Source: CAIVAT01 sp037137455
GTDB taxonomy: Bacteria; Bacteroidota; Bacteroidia; Bacteroidales; FEN-979
NCBI GenBank assembly: GCA_037137455.1
Contig: JBAXKG010000002.1
Location: 62,001 to 126,000, forward strand
Length of the DNA: 64,000 nucleotides
Reading direction: 5' to 3'
Shown piece after piece: positions 50,707 to 59,168 of this stretch (its first letter is position 1; every line of letters begins with the position of its first letter). Both the position numbers and the translations under genes were made by a program. The notes below the pieces were generated by a model. The model made no database searches, had not been told where the DNA came from, and was given only the letters and a program-made list of their open reading frames with translations.

Positions 50707-52116
50707 ATGCTGATAATGAGACATGAATTGCTGCTGATTGCAATCACAGTAATCTTATTGATTGTCGAAATTTTTCTGCCCAACACTCAGAAACGTAGAA
50801 TAATTTTGCCGGCAATCCTTTTGATGGCTGTCGTAACGGTTTTAGGATTTTTCCCCGGAACGCCAGGGATCCTTTTTGGGGGCATGTTCCAATCGACACA
50901 ACTTACTATGATGCTCAAAAACATCCTAAACATGGGCGTGCTTATCATATTTATCCAGTCGGTTGATTGGCTGAAACAGGAACAGAACAAAGAAAAGATA
51001 AGCGAATTTTTTATTCTGATGCTTTCCACCCTTATCGGGATGAACTACATGATATCAGCAGGCGATTTTTTGATGTTTTATATCGGGCTTGAATTAGCCA
51101 CCATCCCCGTTGCTGCGCTGGCCGCCTATGATCGTATGAAGGAAAAATCGGCTGAAGCCGGGGTTAAGTTAATTTTCACTTCCGCACTTTCATCAGGAAT
51201 TTTATTGTATGGCTTATCGATGATTTATGGTACTACCGGAACAATGTACTTTGCTGATGTCGCTCCTTTAATTACAGGCGCTCCGCTGCAGGTACTTGCT
51301 TTCATCTTCTTTTTTGCCGGGATGGCGTTTAAAATCTCCCTTGTTCCTTTCCATCTGTGGGCGGCCGATGTTTACGAAGGCGCCCCGGTGAATGTCGCAT
51401 CCTATCTTTCGGTGATTTCAAAAGGAGCTGCAGTTTTTATTTTCACTATCATCCTTTATACCGTTTTTTACAAAATTGCGGTGATGTGGAGTGAAGTGCT
51501 TTACGGGATCACTATCCTCACCATTACTGTAGGTAACCTGTTCGCAATGCGCCAGCAAAATCTTAAACGCTTTCTGGCCTTTTCATCAATTGCCCAGGCT
51601 GGTTTTATCCTTCTGGGTATTATTGGCCAAAGCCAACTCGGGATGACAACGGTTATCTATTTTGCCCTGGTTTATATCTTCTCCAACCTGGGAGCCTTCG
51701 GTGTAGTGGGCATAATTTCAAACCGCACCGGCAAGGAGAACATCAATGATTATGACGGACTTTACCGTACCAACCCAAACCTTAGCCTGGTGATGATGCT
51801 TTCGCTATTTTCTCTGGCAGGTATTCCGCCCCTTGCCGGGTTTTTTGGAAAATTTTTCCTTTTCACGGCAGCTGCAAAACAGGGATATTACATCCTCGTA
51901 CTGATCGCCCTGATCAACACAATCATCTCATTATACTATTATTTATTAGTGATAAAGGCCATGCTGCTTAATAACAGTGACCAGCCGATTGCAAAATTTA
52001 AAAGCGATGGGTACACCCGCCTTGGCCTGCTTATGTGTGTAGCAGGTATTGTGATCATTGGTTTTGCCAGTTCAATTTACGAGATGGTTTTCAATCTGAG
52101 TTTTGGATTATATTAA
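50707..52116 (+). CDS. nuoN: Complex I subunit N (antiporter-like)
   Basis: 469 residues, about fourteen membrane helices. 'FLMFYIGLELATIPVAALAAY' (in part; the Glu in GLELATIP), 'KISLVPFHLWAADVYEGAPV' and 'FSSIAQAGFILLGI' are family blocks. Last complex I gene; the start could also be the ATG at 50716, three codons in. Two small unknown genes follow on the same strand. Confidence 0.96.
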   Translation: MLIMRHELLLIAITVILLIVEIFLPNTQKRRIILPAILLMAVVTVLGFFPGTPGILFGGMFQSTQLTMMLKNILNMGVLIIFIQSVDWLKQEQNKEKISEFFILMLSTLIGMNYMISAGDFLMFYIGLELATIPVAALAAYDRMKEKSAEAGVKLIFTSALSSGILLYGLSMIYGTTGTMYFADVAPLITGAPLQVLAFIFFFAGMAFKISLVPFHLWAADVYEGAPVNVASYLSVISKGAAVFIFTIILYTVFYKIAVMWSEVLYGITILTITVGNLFAMRQQNLKRFLAFSSIAQAGFILLGIIGQSQLGMTTVIYFALVYIFSNLGAFGVVGIISNRTGKENINDYDGLYRTNPNLSLVMMLSLFSLAGIPPLAGFFGKFFLFTAAAKQGYYILVLIALINTIISLYYYLLVIKAMLLNNSDQPIAKFKSDGYTRLGLLMCVAGIVIIGFASSIYEMVFNLSFGLY

Positions 52117-52126
52117 AATTTAAGAA

Positions 52127-52456
52127 ATGGCACTTTCAAAAGGAAAACACAATATCGCTGAAATTGAAGGAATACGTTGCTCGGTAATTGAAACCGGGGC
52201 ATCAACAGAACGGGCTGAGTTCCTGAAGAAACTGCTCGTATTCAATGGATATGAGGTGAAGATGGAAAAAGAAAATTCAAAAGACGGAACAGCTCTTGAG
52301 ACCTTTATTCTCGGATCAGCTGACACACTTTTCAACCCAATAATCAGCGTGTATGAAAAGAAACTCTTCAGGAAGGATGGTTTGACTGTGACCCCCGCTT
52401 ACTGGAACCAATGGCCTGAGAAGGATACCATCCCATATTGGAAGGTTCAGCGGTAA
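52127..52456 (+). CDS. Conserved-looking small soluble protein, unknown
   Basis: 109 residues, ATG start ten bases after nuoN. No family was recognised. It has no signal peptide or membrane helix. Residues 1-60 look like a compact alpha/beta unit ('IAEIEGIRCSVIETG', then helix 'ERAEFLKKLLVFNGYEVKMEK'), reminiscent of small signal-transducing domains such as DUF2007, but this is weak. The C-terminal half has 'LGSADTLFNPIISVYEKKLF' and ends 'YWNQWPEKDTIPYWKVQR', rich in Trp. Position directly after nuoN and coding-like composition argue that it is a real gene, possibly linked to complex I assembly or regulation; this is inference. Confidence 0.6.
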   Translation: MALSKGKHNIAEIEGIRCSVIETGASTERAEFLKKLLVFNGYEVKMEKENSKDGTALETFILGSADTLFNPIISVYEKKLFRKDGLTVTPAYWNQWPEKDTIPYWKVQR

Positions 52457-52461
52457 TCTTT

Positions 52462-52659
52462 ATGCAAAAATTCGCCAAGTTTTTCTCCTGGTTTGTCATC
52501 CTTTTATATTTCGTTTTGGGGGTATATGTGCTTGTCAGTCCACGGTTTCAACATCTTCCAAAGGAGATAAAATACATTTTTGCCATCTTCCTGTTTCTTT
52601 ACGGAGCATTTCGCCTTGCCCGTATCTGGACAAAATCCAGGGAAAGAAACGAAGAATAA
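52462..52659 (+). CDS. Small two-helix membrane protein, unknown
   Basis: 65 residues from the ATG at 52462, five bases after the previous stop; a longer in-frame reading begins inside that gene and is unlikely. Two hydrophobic segments (about 7-25 and 38-54) flank 'SPRFQHLPKEIKYIF'; the C-terminus is strongly charged ('ARIWTKSRERNEE'), so both ends probably face the cytoplasm. No family was recognised. The pair with the 109-residue protein upstream could be transcribed together with nuo, ahead of the promoter at 52691. Confidence 0.6.
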   Translation: MQKFAKFFSWFVILLYFVLGVYVLVSPRFQHLPKEIKYIFAIFLFLYGAFRLARIWTKSRERNEE

Positions 52660-52690
52660 TAAAATTTGTGAAGGGCAATAATAAATTTTA

Positions 52691-52698
52691 TACTTTTG
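52691..52698 (+). promoter_or_regulatory. Bacteroidota promoter of the PstS-like/TPR genes
   Basis: -7 element TACTTTTG (TAnnTTTG) at 52691-52698 with TTTG at 52665-52668 as -33 element, 22 bases apart; ATG of the downstream lipoprotein gene at 52740. Both boxes fit, so this is the best promoter call in the window. Confidence 0.65.
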
Positions 52699-52739
52699 TG
52701 TTTTATCAAAAGAAACTGCTGATTTATAGCAATTAAGCA

Positions 52740-53699
52740 ATGAAAAGACAAAAATTGACCCCATTTTTTATTTTCAATACCGTTTGGGTATCTTTCCTTC
52801 TTTTAATTACGGCATGTGGCGGAAACACAAACCTTAAAGGTTCGGATACGCCAACTGCAGGCCGGATAAAGGTTGGAGTCGAAGAGTCCTATCAATTAAT
52901 GGTCGAAGCAGAAGAATATACGTTCGAGACTTTTTATAAATACGCCAAAATCGATGCTGTTTACCTGAACGAAGCCGATGTGATCAATGACTTTATGAAT
53001 GATTCAGTGCCACTTATTATCGTGAACCGGAAACTTTCAGAGCAACAGGTAGCATATCTCAAGGAGCGGCAGTACATACCGAAAACAACAAAAATAGCCT
53101 TGGATGCCGTTGCACTGATTGTAAACAATGAGAACCCCGATACATCGCTTTTTTATCAAACGGTTAAGGAAATATTTCAGGGAAAAATCAAATCCTGGGA
53201 ACAGATCAATCGCAAATCAAAGCTGAAAGATATAAGGGTTGTTTTTGATAATTATAAATCTTCAAATCCACGGTATTTCAAGGAAAAGTTTGGTTTGGAT
53301 TCTTTGCCGGCCACCTGTTTCGCCGCTGCCGGCAACAATGATGTGATCAATTATGTTGAAAAAAACCCAAATGCTGTCGGTGTGATCGGAGTCAATTGGA
53401 TCAGCAACAAGGAGGATTCATTGTCGAATAAATTTTTGCATCAGGTGAAGGTTGTCGGTATCTCTCTTGAAGGAGACAATGATCCCGGAACGAAATTCTA
53501 CAAACCATACCAAGCCTATATTGCAGAAGGATCATATCCTTTCACACGCGAGGTTTATTGCATAAACCGACAGACATACACCGGGCTTGCATACGGTTTT
53601 TCATCTTTTATTGCAGGAGAGAAGGGGCAACTCATTATACTACATTCCGGGCTGGTTCCTGCTGCCATGCCGGTCCGGATAGTTGAAATTAAACATTAA
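52740..53699 (+). CDS. PstS-like substrate-binding lipoprotein
   Basis: 319 residues. Lipoprotein signal 'WVSFLLLITAC' (lipobox ITAC). The mature part is a type 2 periplasmic-binding-protein fold of the phosphate-binding PstS family: 'DAVALIVNNENPDTSL', 'VKEIFQGKIKSWEQIN' (the 'L..IFSG....W' motif), 'VFDNYKSSNPRYFKEKF' and 'NAVGVIGVNWISN'. No Pst permease genes follow. In Bacteroidota this gene is a regular member of TonB/ExbBD clusters, where its role is not settled; sensing or binding an anion on the periplasmic side is plausible. It has a good promoter upstream and is followed 20 bases later by the TPR gene. Confidence 0.85.
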   Translation: MKRQKLTPFFIFNTVWVSFLLLITACGGNTNLKGSDTPTAGRIKVGVEESYQLMVEAEEYTFETFYKYAKIDAVYLNEADVINDFMNDSVPLIIVNRKLSEQQVAYLKERQYIPKTTKIALDAVALIVNNENPDTSLFYQTVKEIFQGKIKSWEQINRKSKLKDIRVVFDNYKSSNPRYFKEKFGLDSLPATCFAAAGNNDVINYVEKNPNAVGVIGVNWISNKEDSLSNKFLHQVKVVGISLEGDNDPGTKFYKPYQAYIAEGSYPFTREVYCINRQTYTGLAYGFSSFIAGEKGQLIILHSGLVPAAMPVRIVEIKH

Positions 53700-53719
53700 T
53701 AACAGAGGAGATACAGATT

Positions 53720-55429
53720 ATGTCCAGATTTACTTTACCGGTTGGTGTTGTTGCACTGATGTTCTTTTTCACTTGTTCTACGGAATTATATTCGCAGGAT
53801 TTAAATGCAGCCATAAAGCTCACAAAAAGCGAACAATTTGCTGCTGCTGCATCAATGTTCAAACAATTAATCCAGCAAACGCCAGCTAATGGTGACATCT
53901 ATTACTATTACGGCCGTAATTGCATGGAAAAATATTATTCGGATACTCTTAACGTGTCATTTCAGGAAAAAGCAGATTCATCAAAGGCAATCTTTGAGTA
54001 TGGTATAAAGCAGGATCCCACGAATCCCTTGAATTTTGTCGGGTTAGGCGGATTGGCCCTGATTTACAAGAATATTCCACAGGCCCAGAATGAATTTACA
54101 AAGGCAATAGCATTATTGCCTTCCAAGGCAAATAAATTGATAAAGATGGCACCCGAGCGTCAGGCGAAAGTTTTGATTCAATTAGCGGAATCATATGTCA
54201 TCGCCGGCATCAGGGACACAGCCAGTACCTTTTCCTATATTCGCCGGGCTGAAAAACTCGACTCTAAAAACCCTGAACTTTTTATAGTTAAGGGAGATGT
54301 TTATTTCTATCTTTTAAACGATGGCTCAAAAGCAATTTCAAGTTACAATGAAGCACAGAGGCTTGACCCGAAATCGCCTGAAGCCAAACTGCGTATCGGA
54401 CAATTATGGCTGCGTGCAAGACAATATACTACTGCTTTGAATTTTTACCAGGAAGTTGTGAAAATGGATTCAACTTTTGCCCCCGCTTACCGTGAACTCG
54501 GATCACTTCTTTCTCGCGCCGGTCGCCCCGAGGAGGCAAAGAAGAACTTCTATAAGTTTCTTGAGCTTTCCAGGAACACCTCCGCGCGCAAGCAGTATGT
54601 GAATACACTGATTGAACTGAAGGATTACAATGATGCCATCCAACAGATATATGAAATTCTGAAAGTAGACGATTCCGATAATGATGTGAATCGGGCATTG
54701 GCCTATTCTTATTTTGAAACTCAAAAATTTGACTCCGCACTTAAATACATGCAAAAGTTTGTTGTAAATGCACAACCTGACAAAGTACGGTCACTTGATT
54801 ATGCGTATTATGGACGCACGTTTGCTAAATTGAAGAAGGATTCCCTGGCACCAGAACAGATGATGAAATCCTATGCCATGGATACGTCCAAGGCAGACAT
54901 CATTTCAGAAGCCGCCCTGTGCTGGACAAAGGATAAAAAATATGATAAGGCCAGGGATCTTTATGAGAAAAAAATTGCGCTCAGGAAGGGTATTCCAATG
55001 GATTACTATAATCTGGGTAAAGTTTACTACAGTTTGCAGGATTTTGTCAAGGCCGATACCAATTTGGCTATTTTCACTTCATTGCAGCCTGACTACATCC
55101 CAGGCTATTCATGGAGGGCCCGCACCAAGTCAAATCTTGATATCAAGGATATCAAGGGCTTTAACACCTCAGGTTATGCCGTTCCGGTTTATGAAATCAT
55201 ACTGGTTAAAACCCTGGCAGATACAGTGAAATACATGAAAGACCGGTTTGAGGCATTCGACTACCTCGCTTTTTATCATTACAGCCAATATTCTATTGAT
55301 CAGAAAAATAAAGATGAGGCACAAAAAGCACTTGAATTTTATACCCGAATGACCTTGATCAATCCCAATGATGAAAAATCAACCATCGTAAAACCGGTGA
55401 TAGATATATTGAAACAAAAGTTAAAATAG
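53720..55429 (+). CDS. Tetratricopeptide repeat (TPR) protein, exported
   Basis: 569 residues with a signal peptide (MSRFTLPVGVVALMFFFTCS, then cleavage near 'ELYSQD'). The mature protein is a chain of TPR units from about residue 30 to 480; clear ones are 'AAASMFKQLIQQTPANGDIYYYYGRN', 'AISSYNEAQRLDPKSPEAKLRIGQLWLRA' and 'ALNFYQEVVKMDSTFAPAYRELGSLLSRA' (each named only in part). It would act as a protein-protein scaffold in the periplasm. Position between the PstS-like lipoprotein and exbB suggests a link to Ton energisation or outer-membrane assembly, which is inference. Confidence 0.88.
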   Translation: MSRFTLPVGVVALMFFFTCSTELYSQDLNAAIKLTKSEQFAAAASMFKQLIQQTPANGDIYYYYGRNCMEKYYSDTLNVSFQEKADSSKAIFEYGIKQDPTNPLNFVGLGGLALIYKNIPQAQNEFTKAIALLPSKANKLIKMAPERQAKVLIQLAESYVIAGIRDTASTFSYIRRAEKLDSKNPELFIVKGDVYFYLLNDGSKAISSYNEAQRLDPKSPEAKLRIGQLWLRARQYTTALNFYQEVVKMDSTFAPAYRELGSLLSRAGRPEEAKKNFYKFLELSRNTSARKQYVNTLIELKDYNDAIQQIYEILKVDDSDNDVNRALAYSYFETQKFDSALKYMQKFVVNAQPDKVRSLDYAYYGRTFAKLKKDSLAPEQMMKSYAMDTSKADIISEAALCWTKDKKYDKARDLYEKKIALRKGIPMDYYNLGKVYYSLQDFVKADTNLAIFTSLQPDYIPGYSWRARTKSNLDIKDIKGFNTSGYAVPVYEIILVKTLADTVKYMKDRFEAFDYLAFYHYSQYSIDQKNKDEAQKALEFYTRMTLINPNDEKSTIVKPVIDILKQKLK

Positions 55430-55458
55430 GATGGTATTAATTCAATTATATTTTTGTT

Positions 55459-55466
55459 TATATTTG
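55459..55466 (+). promoter_or_regulatory. Bacteroidota -7 element of the exbB-exbD-exbD-tonB operon
   Basis: TATATTTG (TAnnTTTG) 62 bases upstream of the exbB ATG at 55528. A second near match, TATTTTTG, lies ten bases upstream at 55449. No clear -33 box. Confidence 0.45.
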
Positions 55467-55527
55467 CCATCCTGATTAATTGAAAATCCTTGAATTAATT
55501 CATTTTTTAATCTAAAACATTTCACAA

Positions 55528-56349
55528 ATGAGCAAGACAAAAAAACAAGGCGGAACTTTGGGTGAAGCCTTAAGATCAACATTCACGCTGGTTGCGATGG
55601 TCGTGGCTTTCATCATTGCCTGGCTGGTTTATAAGTATATCATGGGAAACCCTATCAACTTTGAGGGTGGAAATCCTGATGGCACCCCACTGCCCGGCAA
55701 CTACCTTGCGATGATATACAAAGGGGGAATTATTGTTCCCTTTCTGATCACAGTAAACTTGCTAGCCATTATCTTTGCAATCGAACGGACCATTACATTG
55801 TCACGTGCAACTGGTAAAGGCAGGATCAATGTTTTCGTTAAGAATCTTCAAAATTTACTGAACACCAACAAAATCGAAGACGCAATTGCTGCTTGCGATA
55901 AGCAACGTGGTTCCCTTGCCAACGTTATGAAGGCAGGTCTTTTGCGTTACCGTACTCTCCAGAGTGACACCACCCTCGAAAAAGATCAAAAGATCCTTGC
56001 TTTGCAAAAGGAATTTGAAGAAGCTACGGCACTTGAACTTCCGATGTTATCCAGGAACCTCGTGATTCTTTCAACGATTGCCTCAATATCCGTACTCATC
56101 GGTCTGCTCGGAACCGTTCTCGGGATGATCCGCGCTTTTGGTGCTCTTGCCCAGGCTGGTTCCCCCGATGCCCTTGCTCTTGCAACCGGTATTTCCGAAG
56201 CGCTTATCAACACTGCTTTCGGTATCTTTGGTTCCTTATTGGCTATTATCCTTTACAACACTTTCTCAACACAGATTGATAGTTTCACTTACAAAATTGA
56301 CGAAGCAGGATTCAGCCTTGTACAATCATTTGCCGCTTCTACCAAGTAA
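55528..56349 (+). CDS. exbB: ExbB/TolQ/MotA-family proton channel protein
   Basis: 273 residues. N-terminal hydrophobic helix (about 21-42), a second at about 68-90 ('YKGGIIVPFLITVNLLAIIFAIE' in part), a cytoplasmic segment with 'CDKQRGSLANVMKAGLLRY', then two helices at about 175-195 and 215-245, including 'TIASISVLIGLLGTVLGMIRAF' (in part) and 'GISEALINTAFGIFGSLLAII' (in part), the proton-channel signature. With the ExbD proteins it uses the proton gradient to energise TonB. It is 98 bases downstream of the TPR gene. Confidence 0.95.
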   Translation: MSKTKKQGGTLGEALRSTFTLVAMVVAFIIAWLVYKYIMGNPINFEGGNPDGTPLPGNYLAMIYKGGIIVPFLITVNLLAIIFAIERTITLSRATGKGRINVFVKNLQNLLNTNKIEDAIAACDKQRGSLANVMKAGLLRYRTLQSDTTLEKDQKILALQKEFEEATALELPMLSRNLVILSTIASISVLIGLLGTVLGMIRAFGALAQAGSPDALALATGISEALINTAFGIFGSLLAIILYNTFSTQIDSFTYKIDEAGFSLVQSFAASTK

Positions 56350-56415
56350 TATTTTTGGCGTTCCAGCAAATTAAGTACATTTTATTGTGTATTTATCATC
56401 TAAAAAAAGAACTCC

Positions 56416-57057
56416 ATGCCAAAGATAAAACCACCGGTAAGAACACCGCACATAGACATGACACCTATGGTGGACTTGTTTTCGGTGCTCCTGATCTTCT
56501 TGCTGCTCACTGCTTCTTTCAGGCCAGCAGAAGTCGCACCCATTGAGACTCCAAGCAGTGTTTCTGAGAAACAGGCCCCTGATAATGACATCATGACCAT
56601 CATGATTTCTAAGGACAGTTTGATCTTCTTTAATATAGATAATGGGAAAGATACTTCTACCCATTTCAGGTCAAAACTGCTAGAGAAGATAGGAGAACAG
56701 TATAAGATCAAATTTACCCCGCAAGAACTTAAGAGGTTCGGAACTATGGCAGCTTTCGGAATGCCCATTAAAAACATGAAAGCCTGGATCAATGCCAAGG
56801 AATCAAAGGACCGGGATAAATTTCAAACCGGAGTTCCCACTGATTCCCTTGACAACCAACTTGCCTGGTGGGTGAGGTTGGCCCGTCTGACCAATCCGGG
56901 AGCCGAAGTTGCACTCAAGGGTGATGCGGAAACACCATACATGACTGTTAAGAAGGTCATGGACCTGTTGCAGGAAAACAAGGTTAATAAATTCAATCTC
57001 GTTACAAACCTGACAAAAGAGGAAGTTCTTCTTAAAGACCTTCCTCCTGCCAAATAA
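56416..57057 (+). CDS. exbD: ExbD/TolR-family protein (first copy)
   Basis: 213 residues. One membrane helix (about 17-37) with the ExbD 'DMTPMVDLFSVLLIFLLLTASF' motif (in part); its Asp in MVDL takes part in proton translocation. The periplasmic domain ends 'MTVKKVMDLLQENKVNKFNLVT', the TolR/ExbD C-terminal motif. It is the first of two exbD copies, 66 bases after exbB. The two copies may form a heterodimer with ExbB. Confidence 0.94.
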   Translation: MPKIKPPVRTPHIDMTPMVDLFSVLLIFLLLTASFRPAEVAPIETPSSVSEKQAPDNDIMTIMISKDSLIFFNIDNGKDTSTHFRSKLLEKIGEQYKIKFTPQELKRFGTMAAFGMPIKNMKAWINAKESKDRDKFQTGVPTDSLDNQLAWWVRLARLTNPGAEVALKGDAETPYMTVKKVMDLLQENKVNKFNLVTNLTKEEVLLKDLPPAK

Positions 57058-57091
57058 TTACGAGAATTTCCACAGTTAAATTAAAACCAAC

Positions 57092-57730
57092 ATGGCTGAA
57101 CTAATTGTTGAGGAAAAAGGAAAAAAAGGTGGTAAGCGCAGACCCAAGAAGCATGGCACACATATCGACATGACCCCTATGGTCGACCTGATGTGTTTGC
57201 TAATTACTTTTTTTATGCTTACAACCGCTTTCAATAAGCCAAAGGTCATGGTGATCACCATGCCTGAAAAAGATAAAAAGGAAGACCCCAAAGACGCCCC
57301 GAAAATATCTGCTGAACGAACCTTAAACATTTTACTTACGAAGAAAGACGAAGTGTTTTACTACATGGGAATTGCAGATCCTAAAAAACCGCCTTTACCG
57401 ATCATGGTAAAAACGGACTTTAGCAAAGATGGTATCAGAAAAATTCTGTTGATTAAAAACAGAGATCTTTTTACCAAAATCGCTGAATACCGCGACAAAA
57501 GGGTCACGGGTAAAATTGTAGTCGCAGATTCAACTTTTGAAAATGAGGTCAAAAGAATGAAGAAAGATGATAAAAAGGGACCGATCGTTCTTATCAAGGC
57601 TGATGCAAAGGCAAAATACAGGGACATTGTCAACATCATCGATGAAATGGCTATCTGCAACGTTGCAAGTTATGCAATCGTTGACATGTCGCCTGTTGAA
57701 ATAGGGATGTTGGCGGCAGCTCCTAAATAA
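57092..57730 (+). CDS. exbD: ExbD/TolR-family protein (second copy)
   Basis: 212 residues. Cytoplasmic N-terminus rich in Lys and Arg ('EEKGKKGGKRRPKKHGTH'), then the membrane helix 'DMTPMVDLMCLLITFFMLTTAF' (in part) with the channel Asp. The periplasmic part has 'RDKRVTGKIVVADSTFENEV' and 'YRDIVNIIDEMAICNVASYAI' (in part). It follows the first copy by 34 bases and precedes tonB by 39 bases; the two copies are divergent paralogues, as in other Bacteroidota Ton clusters. Confidence 0.94.
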   Translation: MAELIVEEKGKKGGKRRPKKHGTHIDMTPMVDLMCLLITFFMLTTAFNKPKVMVITMPEKDKKEDPKDAPKISAERTLNILLTKKDEVFYYMGIADPKKPPLPIMVKTDFSKDGIRKILLIKNRDLFTKIAEYRDKRVTGKIVVADSTFENEVKRMKKDDKKGPIVLIKADAKAKYRDIVNIIDEMAICNVASYAIVDMSPVEIGMLAAAPK

Positions 57731-57769
57731 TTTATGATCACGTGTCTAACATTACTAAAAAAATAGCAT

Positions 57770-58552
57770 ATGGCAATTGAAAAACAGCGTACAGAACCGC
57801 TGGACGAAATTGTTTTCCAGAATAGGAATAAGGAATATGGATCATATGTATTGAGAAAAAAATACAGAAAATATGTGACCATTTCCCTTCTCATGGGCCT
57901 GTTGACCTTATCTGTTGCCGTCGCCTATCCTTTGATTTCTGCTTACATGAATAAAAGTAAACTGATCAGAGAAAAGGAAAAGGAAATAGGGGTTGAAATG
58001 AAAAATCTCCGTCAGGAGGAAGCTCCACCACCACCACCTCCTCCTCCTCCTCCTGAAGCGTTGGTGGAAAAGGTGAAATTTACAGCTCCTGTTGTTGTAG
58101 AAGATACAACAATTGAGACAGGACTTGCAACCCAGGATGACCTTTCTGCCAAGACCAATACGGAAGCTCCAAATGAAGAAGTTGAAGTAGAAATCAAGGA
58201 TGAAGGGCCAAAGGTTATTGAAACACCACAACAAGCCGAAATTTTCACGGTGGTTGAAGAGCAGCCTGCCTATCCGGGAGGTGAAGAGGCACGTATTGCT
58301 TACCTGCAACAAAACATCAAATATCCCGAAGAAGCCAAGGAATTGGGTATACAGGGGAAAGTATTTGTTACATTCGTGGTTGAAGTTGACGGCTCCATTA
58401 CTGATGTTCGCGTACTCCGTGGCATCGGAGGCGGTTGTGATGAAGAAGCCATTCGGGTAGTTAAGTCAATGCCAAGATGGGTTCCAGGTAAACAACGAGG
58501 CGTTCCGGTTCGTGTACAGTTCAACCTGCCAATCAAGTTTACGTTGCAGTAA
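57770..58552 (+). CDS. tonB: TonB energy transducer
   Basis: 260 residues. N-terminal cytoplasmic stretch, one membrane anchor (about 42-61), a proline run of ten (coded by 'CCACCACCACCTCCTCCTCC' and neighbours), an acidic Val/Glu-rich spacer, then the TonB C-terminal domain (about 165-260): 'PAYPGGEEARIAYLQQNIKYP', 'GKVFVTFVVEVDGSITDVRV', 'EAIRVVKSMPRWVPGKQRG' and 'VRVQFNLPIKF'. It carries energy from ExbB/ExbD to outer-membrane receptors. Last gene of the exbB-D-D-tonB set; the convergent MobA-like gene ends 12 bases downstream. Confidence 0.95.
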   Translation: MAIEKQRTEPLDEIVFQNRNKEYGSYVLRKKYRKYVTISLLMGLLTLSVAVAYPLISAYMNKSKLIREKEKEIGVEMKNLRQEEAPPPPPPPPPPEALVEKVKFTAPVVVEDTTIETGLATQDDLSAKTNTEAPNEEVEVEIKDEGPKVIETPQQAEIFTVVEEQPAYPGGEEARIAYLQQNIKYPEEAKELGIQGKVFVTFVVEVDGSITDVRVLRGIGGGCDEEAIRVVKSMPRWVPGKQRGVPVRVQFNLPIKFTLQ

Positions 58553-58563
58553 TAACTGGGATT

Positions 58564-59157
58564 TTATTTATTAAAAAATCTTTTATACTCCTCCGGGCTG
58601 TTAATATTGATCAGGGCCTTGGCGTTATGCATTTCAACTTTTTTGCATTCCATAGCATTCAGAACAACCTTCAGGGGTACATTGTTTAAAGGATAATTTC
58701 TTATATACTCCATGTTTTTCCTGTTCAATAGTACAGGATGACCCCCGTTTTTTTGAAATACCGGTAATACAAAAGCCTCCGGGCTTCTGTTTTCATATAA
58801 AGCATTCAGGATATTATTGTCAATAAAGGGATTATCAACATTCTGAATAAAACAGAATTCGGATCCATTCAATGCCGTGAGACCAAGTTTCACGGAATAA
58901 AATCGACCATAATCAATGTGCTCGTTTACTACTATTGACACAACCTGAGGGATTGAGTCCGATTTTCGAATTATATCATCCATCTCCTTATTAACTACTG
59001 CAACTATTTTTCCACATCCCCAAAGAAAATATAATTCGATGATTTTCCCTATAAATGTAGAATGGGCATCAAAAGGAAGAAAAGCTTTGGAAGAATGCAT
59101 CCGTGTCGACAAACCTGCCGAAAGGATCACCACTGCCACATCATGAATTTTTTTCAA
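58564..59157 (-). CDS. MobA/MocA-like NTP transferase
   Basis: 197 residues. The TTG at 59157 is the likely start: no ATG in frame precedes the nucleotide-binding loop 'VVILSAGLSTRMHSSKAFLPF' (cut as VVILSAGLSTRMHSSK, residues 9-24). 'QNVDNPFID' carries the Asp that binds metal and sugar/molybdopterin phosphate; 'NGGHPVLLNRK' is the GHP motif of molybdenum cofactor cytidylyl/guanylyltransferases (MobA/MocA). It could cap the molybdenum cofactor, or work on another substrate. It lies 11 bases after the acyl-CoA dehydrogenase stop. Confidence 0.8.
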   Translation of the reverse strand: MKKIHDVAVVILSAGLSTRMHSSKAFLPFDAHSTFIGKIIELYFLWGCGKIVAVVNKEMDDIIRKSDSIPQVVSIVVNEHIDYGRFYSVKLGLTALNGSEFCFIQNVDNPFIDNNILNALYENRSPEAFVLPVFQKNGGHPVLLNRKNMEYIRNYPLNNVPLKVVLNAMECKKVEMHNAKALININSPEEYKRFFNK

Positions 59158-59168
59158 TGCGATACAGT

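Noticed and set aside
52740..53699. A phosphate (Pst) ABC uptake operon
   Set aside because: Only the binding-protein-like lipoprotein is present; the following genes are TPR, exbB, exbD and tonB.
58027..58056. A triplet-repeat tract (CCA/CCT) as a repeat element in tonB
   Set aside because: It codes the normal proline-rich spacer of TonB and needs no other explanation.
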